Assembly: GCA_041392505.1 (NCBI GenBank)
Contig: JAWKLX010000017.1
Coordinates: 97,131 to 161,130 of the forward strand
Source: UBA6168 sp041392505
GTDB lineage: Bacteria > Bacteroidota > Bacteroidia > Chitinophagales > Saprospiraceae
DNA length: 64,000 bases
Direction of reading: 5' to 3'
Below, piece after piece: positions 35,035-45,660 of this stretch; positions within the stretch are counted from its first letter, which is position 1; every line of letters begins with the position of its first letter. Below the pieces are notes generated by a model. That model saw only the letters and a list, made by a program, of their open reading frames with translations. It was not told the DNA's origin and did no database searches. Both the position numbers and the translations under genes were made by a program.

Positions 35035-38000
35035 TCACCTTATCAAAATCACCTCCCCCTCATACAGCTCCACTTGCCCATCTAAAAATTCTACTTCTGC
35101 AAACCACACATAAACGCCGGGGTTCATCATTTGGCCTTTGTGTTGGCCGTCCCAGCCGATAGAAAGGTTATTAGGTTCAAAATTGTACTGTTCAAACATC
35201 AGTGCCCCCCAACGGTCGAAGATTAGTAGGTTATTGATTTTGGAAACCTGCTGTCCGGTGAACAAGGTAAACTCGTCGTTCAACGCATCATTGTTGGGAC
35301 TGAAGGCAGACGGCGCATAAACGTTTCGGGCTTTTTGCACAAATACATTGACCTCGTCCGTAAAAGTGCAACCGTTTTCATCCGTTATGGTGAGTAGGTA
35401 GGTAATGTCGTTAGCTGGTACGGCCAACGGCATTTCACAGTCTGTACAGTTGAGGTAAGAATCTGGCGCCCAGAAATAGGAGGCCGGAGTGAAATCTGTC
35501 TGGGCCGAAAGGATGATGGTTTCGCCGAGATCAATAAAAATATCATCCCCTAAATCAAAAAATGGCGGATCGGGAAATGGCAAAAAAGATTTCCTCCGTA
35601 TGTACTAGGTTATTGGCATCGATGACCGTTAGCTGGTAAAATCCATTTTCCAAATTATCAAAATTACGTATGGGAAAACGGCCACTGTGGCTGAGCTTCC
35701 CCCTTGAGGGCAATGACATACGGAGGCATGCCACCAGTGATCGATTCAATGACGATCGAGCCAATCGCTCCCCAATTCGCAAGCAGTTGAGTTGGCCTCC
35801 AATTCCACCGCAATGCCGCCTTCAAATTCGAGGTTGATAAATATGGTTGAGTCACAGCCATTGATACTTGCTCCGATGAGAACCTCAGTGCCTGACGGGT
35901 TGGATTGGTTGTAAACGGTGCCATTGACAATGATGGATGATCCTGATACCAAGGTCTCGCTGATGGTGCCGGTGGCTTCTGGGTAATAGCTGATTTCCAC
36001 AAATACCGTTGAATCACAGCCGAGGGCACTGCCGTTGGGAAAGGTTTCCGACCCGGTCAAATTGCCTTCAAAATAGAGCGTCCCGTTGACCACCAAAACA
36101 TCGCCGGGGCAGAGGATTTCGGTCAGGTTTGCGGTAACCTCATCCGTAAAATCAATATTTACAAAAACCGTTGAGTCACAACCATTTACGTCGGCATTTT
36201 GTAAAATTTCCATGCCGCTGGGGTTGCTTTCATCGTAAACAGTTCCGTTGATCGTAATGCTGCTGCCCGTGCAGAATTGTTGTTCAAAAACGCCTTGTGA
36301 TGGCAGGTAAAAATCCAATGCCACTTCAATCGTCGAGTCGCAACCGTTCACGCTGGCATTTTGTAAAATTTCAGTGCCGCTTGGGTTAGCTTCATTGTAG
36401 ACCGTGCCGTTGATAGTTAGGCTTTCGCCAGGGCAAAGCGTTTGAATCAGGTCAAATACATTTTCATTAAAAAAACTGAGGTTGACGATGATGGTCGAAT
36501 CGCATCCGAGGAAACTGCCTCCTGGCAAGGTTATCATGCCTGTTGGAGAGTTTTCATCAAAAACAGTCCCATTGACGACCACCGTTTCACCGGGACAGAG
36601 CGTCGGGTCAACCGTTTCAAACACTTCATCCGTAAAAGACAAGTCTATTGTAATCGTCGAGTCGCATCCATTAACACTTCCTCCCATTATAATTTCTGTT
36701 CCTGTTGGGTTCGTTTCATCATAAACCGTACCGTTCACCGTAATACTACTGCCCGTACATAGTTGGTCATTTATCAGCGAGGTGGCGTCATTGAAAAATG
36801 CCAAAGCAATGTTAACGATGGAGTCGCAACCGAGTACGCTGCCATTCGGAAAAGTCTCGGAACCACTGGGGTTCGAGCTGTCGTAAACCGTCCCGTTGAT
36901 GGTGACCGATTCAGCGGGGCAGAGCGTTGCCGTGAAATTGGAAGTCACCGCATTGGTAAAGGAAAGGGATATATTAATGGTAGAATCACAACCATTTACA
37001 CTCGCTCCCGATAAAATTTCTGTGCCGCTGGGGTTCATTTCGTTGTACTCCGTCCCGTTGATGATAATGCTCCCACCGGGACAAAGTTCAGGTGAAATAT
37101 TGCTCGATGCAGGTGGAAAAAATGATAAGTTAATGAGCACCGTGGAATCACAGCCAAGCAAAGAGCCGTTGGGAAATGTTTCCGACCCCGAAGGGTTGGC
37201 AGCATTGTAAACCGTTCCGTTGACGGTAACCGACCCGCCGGGGCAAAGTTGTGGGGAAAAATTAGCGAACACTTCGTTGTTGAAACTCAGTTCCACCGTA
37301 ATGGTCGAGTCGCAACCAAAGGCGCTTCCGTTGGGGATGACCTCCACGCCATCAGGATTTGATTCGTCATACACTGTACCGTTTACGGTAAGACTTCCGC
37401 CAGTACAAAGCGTTTCTTCAATCATTTCAGTGGCAGGTGGGTAATAAACTAAGTCAATATTGACGATGGAATCGCAGCCAGTTGCGCTGCCGCCGATGAA
37501 AGTTTCTGTTCCCATCGGGTTGGATTCATCATACAATGTCCCATTGATAGCGATGGATTCGCCGGGGCAGTAAACAGGGTTAAAATTGGATTCTACTGAC
37601 TCTGAAATATACAATATAGTGAATGGGTTGCTGGGGCTGCCCATGTTATAATTGTCGCAAAAATTGGCATCGCCCAGCCCCGTTATCCTGAAAACAACAC
37701 TGTCCTGAGTCAGGCCATAATCGGATGGACAGAAATTGATAAGTACCGAATTTCCCACATTATCCACGGCATCATTGATGAAAAAGAAGGCCCAAAAATG
37801 GTGTAATCAAGGATGAAAGGCGCAACTCCAGTCAGTTGAATCGAGAAGTCAAAACAGTCGTTTGCACAAATGCTGGCTGGAGCATTCAGTTGAGCAGTCG
37901 GTCTGTAAAAGGTGACTGGCACACCTGGCGACACCGACAAACAGGGGTCGCTCAGATCAACGCCACCGTTGCCATCGTCATTTCCGGCTACCGCCGAAAT

Positions 38001-41000
38001 GTAATAGGTCTGACCAGCGGCAAGGTTGCCGGGGTAGGGGATAGGGGAAGTCGGGCTGGAGGCCAAAACAGTTCCCAACTGGCTACCCGCATTGGTGTGC
38101 AACACAAAAATCAGATTGTCATCTATTTCCAAAAATTCATCGCCCATGTGGTTGGCAGGGATGTTTTCACCGTGGCAAAGCATTAAAGGTGAACCCGAAA
38201 AATTCATGGTACCTGCATCCGTTCCACAATTGCAGTTGGCAGAACCACTGATCGTGACCGGGCCACAGCCCAACCCATCATTCAGTTCAAATGAATAGCT
38301 TGTGCCACTTGGAATGGCAGCCGAGGTGAACGTATTGCCCACAACTGCCACACCATCAACGGTATATGGCGGAAAACTACCTCCGGAAATATCGAATGTG
38401 ACGGTGTAGGTTTGGGTGGCGAGGTCGCAGTTCTCATCCAAATTGGAAAAGGAAGGGGCAGCGAAAACTTGAATATTTGTGGTGTCTGGAATGGTACAGG
38501 ACGCTGTCGGGGTAAACGAAACTGGAATCAGGCCAGATTGTCCAGCGGGGTTAAAATTGGAGCCGGAAACCCCGACACCGTTCCAAGTCCCTGTGGGATA
38601 GGCTGGGTCAATGATCGAGTTAAGGTCGAAGAGGCCACTGTTTTGACAGGTCTCAGCTACGCCCAAATCAGGTTGAGCTGGTACATTAACTGTGATAAAT
38701 GTAGTAGCGACTTCGGTACAATTTGCCGAAGGCGTAAAAGTCAAAAGCACATTGCCGATTTGCCCGTTTGGGTTGAAATTATTTCCGGTAACGCCATTGC
38801 CCGACCAAGTCCCGGTCGGGAAACTCGGATCGGCGATGTTGGACAGGTTGTACAGGCTGCCTGTTTCACATAAAGTTGCCGTGCCGAGGCTGGGCGTCAT
38901 AGGCAAATTGACCGTGATAAAAGTTTGGCTGGGCAGCACACAATTTCCCGAAGGGGTAAAAGTGAGGTCGATATTGCCGGAAAGGCCACTGGGGTCAAAT
39001 TCATTTCCCACCACCCCAATGCCGCTCCAAGTGCCGTTCGGATAACCGGGGTCTTGCAAAGTGGTAAGGTCAAAAAAACCTTCATTTTCGCAAAGCGTTG
39101 CAGAACCCAAATCGGGGGTGCCTGCAGCTTCAATCACGACAAAAGTGGTTGCAGGGAAAGAACAAGAATTGGTCGGAGTAAAACTCACACCGACTGGCCC
39201 GCTTTGGCCGGTGGGGTCAAAAGTATTTCCCGAAACACCGGGCCCGGACCAAACCCCGATAGGGAAAAGCGGGTCTTGAATGGTGGTCAAATCAAACAAC
39301 CCGGATGATTCACAAATATTAGCCGAACCCAAATTGGGCGTTGCAGGGGCATTTACAAAAACAATCGTCGTGGTCGGGGTAAAACAGGGCAAGGACGAAA
39401 CAAAATTCAACTCGATTGGCCCGTTCAGGCCCGCCGGGTCGAAAGTAGTGCCATTGACGCCAGGCCCAAACCATGTCCCGCCGGGGTACAACGGGTCTTC
39501 CAACGTGGTCAAATCAAGCGGGCCTTCTGTTTCACATAATGAGGCCGTTCCGAGCGAAGGAGTGATCGTCATTTCCACCGTGATATCTGTGGTAGCTGGC
39601 GCCACGCAGGGCTCACTGGAAGTAAACGTTAGGATGTTGACGCCGGGCAATCCATTTGGGTTGAAAAAATTACCCGTAACTCCCGGGCCGCTCCAAGTGC
39701 CTATTGGAAAAAGCGGGTCTTGTAAAAATGTCAAGTCAAAGAGATTACCATTTTCGCACATCATGCCCGGCAAAAGAACTGGCGTGGCCGACATGTTAAC
39801 GGTGATCGTAGTTGTACCATCATTGGTACACGGAGCACTGGAAGTAAAGTTTAATACGATAGTTCCAAACAAACCTGTAGGATCGAAAAAATTACCATTA
39901 ACGCCTTGACCCGACCAAGTGCCGCCGGGGTGAAGCGGGTCTTCTAAAAATGTCAGATCGAATGGCGGGTCATTATCGCATATCGTGGCCGTTCCCAAGG
40001 TAGGATCGGCCACCGGGTTTACCTCAACAACCAACCCATAACCAAAAGCGCATTCGCCCGGGAGCGGGTTATAAAATAGGACATGCGTACCGGGGCCGGC
40101 AACGGCTGGGTCGAACTCATTATTGGTTACGCCGGGGCCGCTCCAGCTTCCATTAATTCCATTGGTGATAGGGTCTAAAGGGAAGCGTGGGTCGGTTTCG
40201 CAGAAGGGATCAACCAAGAGTGCTATTGGAATGAGGGGCTCTAAAACCTCAATATCCATGGTGGCCTGTGAAGCGCAAAAAGATGGGTCGGGTGTAAAAA
40301 CAATGGTAGTGATAGTACCTCCCAAACCCGACGGATCGAAATTGGGACCGATGTCCCAAGTTCCGGTGATCCCTTCAATGGAGGCAGTTGGCAAAATTTC
40401 AATAGAGCCAGTTTCGCACAAAGGGCCAATTTGGGCGAAAGTTGGCGTGCCACCTACTGAACCATTAACGACAATATTGTCGACTGTGTAAGTTTCGCCA
40501 TTGGATTTGCAAGCGGCATAAAAGCGGATTTGCAAAGTCGTCCCATTCAAGCCATTTACACTGATCGGGCCCGTTCCGTTTAGTCCACAGACATACCCGA
40601 ATTGCGTCCAACCACCGCCATCGAGGTTGTATTGCAAAACGACTTGGTCGTGGCTATTGTCGGGTGGCGTAAAGCCCGAACAACCAAAAATTGGGAAACT
40701 CGGATCGTTGCACTCGAAATTCCCTATGCCGAAAACTTCCAGAGAAATACTGATATCGCAGTAGCCAGTTAGGTTGATGATTTCAGAGGTCCAAGAGTTG
40801 TCATTTCCTCCTCCTTCAATACCCCCATTGCAACATGGCAACCCCTCAATATCGTTGATCGTAAACTGTCCAGAATAGACCCCCCACATGCTCTCGCCCG
40901 GTTCATTGATGCTCAGGTCGTCGCAGTCGGTGGCGTTGGACGTCCACTTGGGCGGTGCGTTGAAAGTACCATTGCCGTAGCTGTTGAAATTTTCTTCCCA

Positions 41001-41078
41001 AATTTGGGAGTTGGCGGGTACTGACCACCCAATCATGGCCATAAGGAGAAAGAAAAAATTGGAATAAAAAGGCTTCAT
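35035..41078 (-). pseudogene. Giant repeat-rich surface protein with CHU_C/type IX secretion tail, frame broken
   Basis: Read across frames it is a protein of about 2000 residues. It has a signal peptide (MKPFYSNFFFLLMAMIGWS) and an N-terminal jelly-roll-like domain (to about 210). Nine repeats of about 70 residues follow, typed CETxxxxDLTTLQDP...GTWSGxGVxGNxFDPxG. After a linker come eleven repeats of about 58 residues, typed CPGxSxTxNGTVYxExNPSGTE...GCDST. The C-terminal gliding-motility-associated domain has APSAFSPNNDALNDEF, LLIFDRWGALMFE, GWDGQHKGQ and GVYVWFAEV. Frame changes lie near 37790 (a run of T) and at two or more places in 35580-35790. It is probably an exported adhesin. The breaks might be phase switching in homopolymers, decay or sequencing errors. 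Confidence 0.85.
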
Positions 41079-41321
41079 ACTGTTTGTTTCAAAGGGAGAT
41101 AAAAGAGGAAATTCAAAATTAAAATTAAAATGAAAAACAGCACTTTGAAATCAGCAGTAATGCGCGCAAAGTGTCGTTAGAATATTTCCCCTAATCAGCG
41201 TTTTTTGAATATTGGTTGGTGCTTCAGAGCATGGGCTGGATTACAGTTGGCAAAGGTACGATAGGTAGTTGGGAAAATGAGACCAATTGCAGTTTAAGTT
41301 ATGGTAAAAATAGCTCAGAGA

Positions 41322-41864
41322 TCAAAGCGGAATACCCGTCTCCAACCCATCAATACTAACCCTATTTTTCTTCTCCCAATAGTCCCGAATCCCTTGTTCT
41401 CCGGTACTTTCTGCCCAATCTTTCAATCTATTCCGAGGGCCTTCATATTGGTAAAATGGGACAGCGTAGCCACAAGAAGTTTGAACCGAATCAACGGAAA
41501 GGTCGAAAATTTGCCTGGCTCCTGCTTTGTGCGGGAATAAATCGATCAGTTCATTCCACTCCGCATCATTTGGATAAATGGCCTTGGCTTGCCCGTACAA
41601 GCGCAGTATCAGCGGCATTTCTTCAAAAGAACAAAACATCAAAGTCATGCGGTTGACTTCAAGCAGGTGGGCAGCCGTTTCGTTGCCACTGCCAGTCAGG
41701 TTGAGCCAAACGACCCTGTTTTGATCCAGCACCCGGAGCGAGTCCATGCCCTTTGGGGAAACGTTCACTCGCCCATCCTTAGAAGCAGTCCCCACAAAGA
41801 AAAGGTGTTGTTTTTCGATAAATGTTTTAATAGAGTCGTTGATGGAAGTCATCATTTTGGCCAT
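41322..41864 (-). CDS. Pyridoxamine 5'-phosphate oxidase-like flavin-binding protein
   Basis: About 180 residues from the ATG at 41864 (an ATG at 41903 is also open). The split-barrel signature is visible: FFVGTASKDGRVNVSPKGMDSLRVLD, then VWLNLTGSGNETAAHLLEVNRMTLMFCSFE, then LRLYGQA. Proteins of this type bind FMN or F420 and reduce or oxidise small molecules; the member close to this one has a longer C-terminal tail (FDLSVDSVQTSCGYAVPFYQY). The substrate is unknown. It is a single gene, separated by gaps from the giant surface gene and from the small-RNA region. Confidence 0.85.
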   Translation of the reverse strand: MAKMMTSINDSIKTFIEKQHLFFVGTASKDGRVNVSPKGMDSLRVLDQNRVVWLNLTGSGNETAAHLLEVNRMTLMFCSFEEMPLILRLYGQAKAIYPNDAEWNELIDLFPHKAGARQIFDLSVDSVQTSCGYAVPFYQYEGPRNRLKDWAESTGEQGIRDYWEKKNRVSIDGLETGIPL

Positions 41865-42017
41865 GGTAGCAAGTTTTTTAGTTAGTGAAAGGTTTAAAAC
41901 CAAACTTGACCTCTCAAAGTTTGCCCCGATTGTTAGGAAGTTTTCTCAGCCGTTTTCATTTTCAAAAAACAGTTATAAAATTCTGGGTTAACTTATCCAT
42001 AATCTCTAAATAAAAAA

Positions 42018-42044
42018 CGCCCCGTCGCTCAACGGCGACGAGGC
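42018..42044 (-). terminator. Intrinsic terminator, leftward
   Basis: On the minus strand GCCTCGTCGC and GCGACGGGGC form a stem followed by a run of T (A-run at 42012-42017). No gene ends just to its right, so it ends either an unannotated transcript or read-through from the array at 42.4-42.9 kb. The sequence before it has weak likeness to the array box (GAGAGTCTAAGTGCC). Confidence 0.7.
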
Positions 42045-42137
42045 ACTTAGACTCTCACTTTTTAATTTACTGATGCTTACAAGTTCGGTTTAAAGGGGTC
42101 ACGATTTTAGGGGGCAATTTTTTTGGGTTTAAAAGTT

Positions 42138-42163
42138 GGCCGGACGGAAAATTCCGTCCAGCC
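42138..42163. repeat. Hairpin GGCCGGACGGAA/TTCCGTCCAGCC
   Basis: A 12-bp stem with a 2-base loop, in a gene-free stretch between the PNPOx-like gene and the small-RNA array. On the minus strand a T-rich tract follows after five bases, so weak termination is possible. Confidence 0.7.
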
Positions 42164-42198
42164 TAAATCAGGTTTTGGGAAAAATCATAAGGAGGGGT

Positions 42199-42276
42199 GA
42201 TGGTTTCATGGTTTCATGGTTGCACGGTTTCATGGATCCGAAACCATGAAACAATGAAACAATGAAACCATGAACT
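42199..42276. repeat. Iterated-word palindrome (TTTCATGG type)
   Basis: Left arm units TGGTTTCATGG are repeated, and the right arm CCATGAAACAATGAAAC is their complement, meeting at ATGGATCC. It is the same word as the palindrome at 51204-51281 between two ABC transporter genes. Confidence 0.85.
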
Positions 42277-42373
42277 TCAAAAGCCCACCCCGCCTCCCTG
42301 AGGGGAAGGCGACGGGGTAGCTGACGCAAGTGCAATCTGTAATTAATATTTTCAAAGGTGGCTAAGATCAGGT

Positions 42374-42460
42374 GGAAAAAACTGCCCCTACGCACCCATT
42401 TGGGCTTCGGGGCAGTCCCACACACTATTAGAACACCCACTATTTAGACAAATCAGTGAT
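42374..42460 (-). ncRNA. Candidate tandem small RNA, unit 1
   Basis: On the minus strand it reads AGTGGGTGTTCTAATAGTGT then GTGGGACTGCCCC, a loop region and GGGGCAGTTTTTT. The box is at 42416-42439, the terminator stem at 42382-42388 with 42409-42415, and the T-run (as A) at 42375-42381. It is the most diverged of four units in this array. The 5' end is not defined. Confidence 0.6.
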
Positions 42461-42502
42461 GGATGTTGTCAACATAGTTTTGCTGCTAAGCGCATTGTTT
42501 AA

Positions 42503-42590
42503 GAAAAAACCAGCCCTCTACCCATCAGGGTTTCGGGCTGGTCCCACACACTATGAGAACACCCAATATCTTTTGTGGTCAACTATTTCT
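42503..42590 (-). ncRNA. Candidate tandem small RNA, unit 2
   Basis: On the minus strand TATTGGGTGTTCTCATAGTG, then TGTGGGA, then the stem CCAGCCC/GGGCTGG and TTTTTT. The box is at 42542-42567 and the stem at 42510-42516 with 42535-42541. The stem sequence differs from those of units 1 and 3 on both sides, yet pairs fully, as expected if the hairpin is selected. Upstream (minus) is TTTGACAAAATT at about 42612-42623, a possible promoter element. Confidence 0.65.
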
Positions 42591-42661
42591 TATAAAAATA
42601 AGCTGCCAATAATTTTGTCAAATTTTGTTTGGATGGGTCAACTCCCAACTTCATGGAAGTT

Positions 42662-42745
42662 TAAAAACTGCCCCTATCCCATTGGGACGGGGCAGCCCAC
42701 ACACTATGAGAACACCCAATATTCTTTGCGGTCAGCCATTTTTTC
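42662..42745 (-). ncRNA. Candidate tandem small RNA, unit 3
   Basis: On the minus strand TATTGGGTGTTCTCATAGTG, then TGTGGG, then CTGCCCC/GGGGCAG and TTTTTAAAC. The box is at 42696-42720 and the stem at 42668-42674 with 42689-42695. The conserved upstream segment TGACCGCAAAGAA is shared with unit 2 (TGACCACAAAAGA). TTTGACATC lies at about 42783-42791 as a possible -33 region. Confidence 0.65.
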
Positions 42746-42828
42746 TAAATACCTTCTTTGCTGAAAAACAGCTGCCGGGTTGATGTCAAATTAAAGGTTA
42801 AGGTCGCTTCCATCTTCTTGGAAGTTTT

Positions 42829-42905
42829 AAAAAACTGCCCTCGCCCGCACAGGACGGGGCAGCCCACACACTATGAGAACACCCAATTAATTCTTTGAGT
42901 TAAAT
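42829..42905 (-). ncRNA. Candidate tandem small RNA, unit 4
   Basis: On the minus strand AATTGGGTGTTCTCATAGTG, then TGTGGGCTGCCCC, a CCTGTGCGGG loop region, then GAGGGCAG and TTTTTTAAAAC. The box is at 42863-42887. Its downstream flank (AACTTCCAAGAAGATGGAAG) resembles that of unit 3 (AACTTCCATGAAGTTGGGAG), so the repeated unit is longer than the box and terminator alone. Confidence 0.65.
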
Positions 42906-43464
42906 GTTGTCGATCTATAAAATGGATTACGAGGCTGGTGGTAAGTTTTCCCGTTGTGTTCGTGTCCATCAGATTTTTGTTTTGCATAAACCTGATCAAA
43001 ATTCAAAATCCCTTCTTTGATCAGTGCTTGTTTTTTGTCTTGTTTGCTGGTATGTTTTTCTTAAAATATCTTTCCTCGCTTAAAGACAACTGTAAGAGGC
43101 ACAGCCCCTGCCAATTGCACACAGCAAGTAGGAAATATTTTTCAAATTAATTTAACTAATTTTATAAGGACTTGAATTTCAGGTGGTAAGTTCGATTTTG
43201 TGTGGTTCTTTAAATCGTAATGTTTTGCCTAAACAGTATGTTTAATCTTCTGTGCTTACTATTGGGTGTGAAGGTTTTAGGTAAAAAAGCTAATTTTGAT
43301 GTTGCTAATTTAATCCTAAAAATCGAAAAAAATAACGTACGAAAAAGTATTTTAGTTGTCCAAATGTGATTTTCTTGTTGATTAAAATATAAATGAATGT
43401 TGGCAGCTCCTAAAAAAAAGGTTCTGCCAACAATCAACAACTAACCACCAGTAATCATCAAACT
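42906..43464. other. 559-bp gap between small-RNA array and dnaG
   Basis: AT-rich sequence without a convincing gene; open frames here are short and of low complexity. It must hold the dnaG promoter and, on the other strand, the promoter of array unit 4. CTCCTAAAAAAAAGGTTCTG at 43408-43427 precedes the dnaG leader. Confidence 0.4.
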
Positions 43465-45435
43465 TTGATTCCACAGAAAACGGTTCAGGAAATATTGGAG
43501 ACGGCCAAAATTGAAGAAGTCGTTGATGACTATGTAAGCCTCAAGCGTAGGGGGGTAAACATGATTGGGCTGTGCCCTTTCCACAATGAAAAGACGCCTT
43601 CTTTTACAGTGTCCCCAGCCAAAAACCTTTTCAAGTGTTTTGGCTGCGGTAAAGGTGGTGACCCGGCAAGGTTTATCATGGAACATGAGAACCTGTCTTT
43701 TCCAGACGCCCTGAAGCACCTCGCCAGAAAATACCGTATCGAGATAGAGGAAGTTCAATTAACACCAGAATTGGCCGCCGAACAAGCGGAACGGGAAAGC
43801 CTTTTTATCGTCAATGAATTTGCAAAATCGTTTTACCACGACCAATTGGTAAATACGGACATTGGGAAAAGTGTAGGATTAAGCTATTTTAAAAGTAGGG
43901 GCTTCCGGGAGGAAACGATCAAGAAATTTGGGCTCGGGTTTGCGCCTAACGAGCGGGACGCATTTACCAAAAAGGCCACCCAAATGGGCTATAAACCCGA
44001 ATATCTTACCCGGTTGGGGCTGTCAAAAAACGACAGGGATTTTTTCTGGAACCGGGTCATGTTTACCATCCACAACCTGACCGGAAAACCAATTGCCTTT
44101 GCGGGTCGAATCCTGCAAAAAGACGCCAAAGCCCCGAAATACATCAACTCGCCGGAAACCGAGATTTACACCAAAAATAAAATCCTCTACGGGGCTTATT
44201 TCGCTAAAAACCAAATCCGGAAACTGGACGAGTGCATTTTGGTAGAAGGCTATACGGATGTCATTTCCCTGCATCAGGCAGGCATCGAAAATGTGGTGGC
44301 TTCTTCAGGAACCTCGCTCACCGAGGGGCAGATTTTGTTGATCAAACGGTTTACCCCGAACATCAAAATCCTGTACGATGGCGATGCGGCGGGTATCAAA
44401 GCGGCGCTTCGTGGGCTTGATCTCGTGCTGGAAAAGGACATGAACGTGAAGGTCGTCCTGCTGCCTGATGGGGAAGACCCCGACAGTTATTTGCAAAATG
44501 TTGGCGCCACCGCATTCAACGAGTACTTGGAAAAAGAGGCCAAGGATTTTATCTTGTTCAAAACGGATTTGTTGCTGTCTGAAGTGGGCAGCGACCCTGT
44601 GAAACGGGCAGGTTTGGTAAGGGATATTGTGGATAGTATCGCTCGGGTGCCTGATCCATTCAAGCGGGCTTTTTATGTGAAGGAGTGCGCCCGTATCATG
44701 GAATTGGATGAGGAGGTGTTGATTTCTGAGACCAATAAGGTGGTCAAAAAGATTTTACAAAAACGGGAATCTGATCGGAATAAAAAACAAGGTACGCAAG
44801 TCCATATCGTTCAGGATGGCGAATTTCCGACTGAGGCGCCGCCTATTCAACAAAGTGAAGCGTTGGTTGCTCCTGCCAAAAAAGAGGAGGCTGGGGATGA
44901 ATTTCAAGAGCGGGATATTGCCCGTTTACTGGTCGCTTTTGGTGGGGAAATTTATGATAAGGAAGATCAACTGACCATAGCGGAATACATCCTTGGCAAC
45001 ATTGAAGAAGTACTCGATGATTTTGACAATGCGCAGTACCAACTCATTGTCAAGGAGTGCCTCGATAGGGTAGTGGCCAAAGAAAAATTATCGCCTCAAT
45101 ATTTTATCGGCCACCAAGACCACGAAATGAGTGCCTTGGCTGTCGACCTCTTGCATTCGCCGCATGAATACAGCCCCGGCTGGGAGGCGAGGGAATTATT
45201 CTTGCATTCGCAAAAAATGCCGGAGGAGAATTTCACCAAAGATTCAGTGAGTGCGTTGCTGCGATTTAAATTAAAAAAAATAATGCGGCTCTGCGAAAAA
45301 AATCAACAGCAGCTAAAAGACCTAAAAGGTGAAAAAGACGTGAATAAAATAATGCGATTATTGAAAGTACAGTCCAAATTGTTGGAGATGCGGAATGAAT
45401 TGGCCAATCAATTAGGGACTGTGATTTTGAAATAA
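43465..45435 (+). CDS. dnaG: DNA primase
   Basis: A 656-residue primase that makes RNA primers at the replication fork. The N-terminal CHC2 zinc finger is Cys37, His40, Cys58 and Cys61 (LCPFHNEKTPSF, KCFGCGKGGD). The TOPRIM catalytic region has ILVEGYTDVISLHQAG and LYDGDAAGIKAALRG with the metal-binding acidic residues. The C-terminal part would bind helicase. The start is TTG at 43465 (giving IPQKTVQEI, the usual family start); no in-frame ATG lies between it and the upstream stop at 43411. The gene is alone, not in an rpsU-dnaG-rpoD operon. A MITE-like element follows 11 bp after the stop. Confidence 0.97.
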   Translation: MIPQKTVQEILETAKIEEVVDDYVSLKRRGVNMIGLCPFHNEKTPSFTVSPAKNLFKCFGCGKGGDPARFIMEHENLSFPDALKHLARKYRIEIEEVQLTPELAAEQAERESLFIVNEFAKSFYHDQLVNTDIGKSVGLSYFKSRGFREETIKKFGLGFAPNERDAFTKKATQMGYKPEYLTRLGLSKNDRDFFWNRVMFTIHNLTGKPIAFAGRILQKDAKAPKYINSPETEIYTKNKILYGAYFAKNQIRKLDECILVEGYTDVISLHQAGIENVVASSGTSLTEGQILLIKRFTPNIKILYDGDAAGIKAALRGLDLVLEKDMNVKVVLLPDGEDPDSYLQNVGATAFNEYLEKEAKDFILFKTDLLLSEVGSDPVKRAGLVRDIVDSIARVPDPFKRAFYVKECARIMELDEEVLISETNKVVKKILQKRESDRNKKQGTQVHIVQDGEFPTEAPPIQQSEALVAPAKKEEAGDEFQERDIARLLVAFGGEIYDKEDQLTIAEYILGNIEEVLDDFDNAQYQLIVKECLDRVVAKEKLSPQYFIGHQDHEMSALAVDLLHSPHEYSPGWEARELFLHSQKMPEENFTKDSVSALLRFKLKKIMRLCEKNQQQLKDLKGEKDVNKIMRLLKVQSKLLEMRNELANQLGTVILK

Positions 45436-45446
45436 CCATTTAATTC

Positions 45447-45652
45447 AAGTTGTGATGAATCATATTTCAGTTCATCCGGGCCGAATATTGATCAGATCAT
45501 TTGCCATCATGCTGCTCGGCCCGGAGGGATTTCAAGGGGGAACGGGAGCTTTGCTCCCGTTCCCCCTTGAAATCCCTTGAGGGGCACTTGGGTGGTTGCC
45601 ATTAACTCTTCTTATGCTGCCCCGCATTTTTTGGTTTTTTTCATTGCAACTT
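45447..45652. mobile_element. MITE-like element, copy C
   Basis: Ends are AAGTTGTGATGAAT (45447-45460) and TTTCATTGCAACTT (45639-45652). It is inverted relative to copy A and matches it over its whole length. The 24-bp stem is at 45526-45549 with 45553-45576. Where copy A has a T-A pair in the stem, this copy has C-G (TTTCAAGG with CCTTGAAA), so both strands of the stem changed together. It lies between the convergent dnaG and GT39 genes. Confidence 0.85.
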
Positions 45653-45660
45653 TGGATTGG

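Noticed and set aside
35800..37600. Regular DNA repeats of about 174 bp as a CRISPR or satellite array
   Set aside because: The period is a multiple of three and the translated repeats keep Cys and NGT motifs, so these are protein repeats of the giant surface gene.
42551..42887. Short ATG frames beginning MRTPN in three of the four array units on the plus strand
   Set aside because: Their lengths are 5, 19 and 25 codons, the sequence after MRTPN is not conserved, and the conserved block runs on into the hairpin. The pattern follows a structured leftward RNA rather than a peptide.
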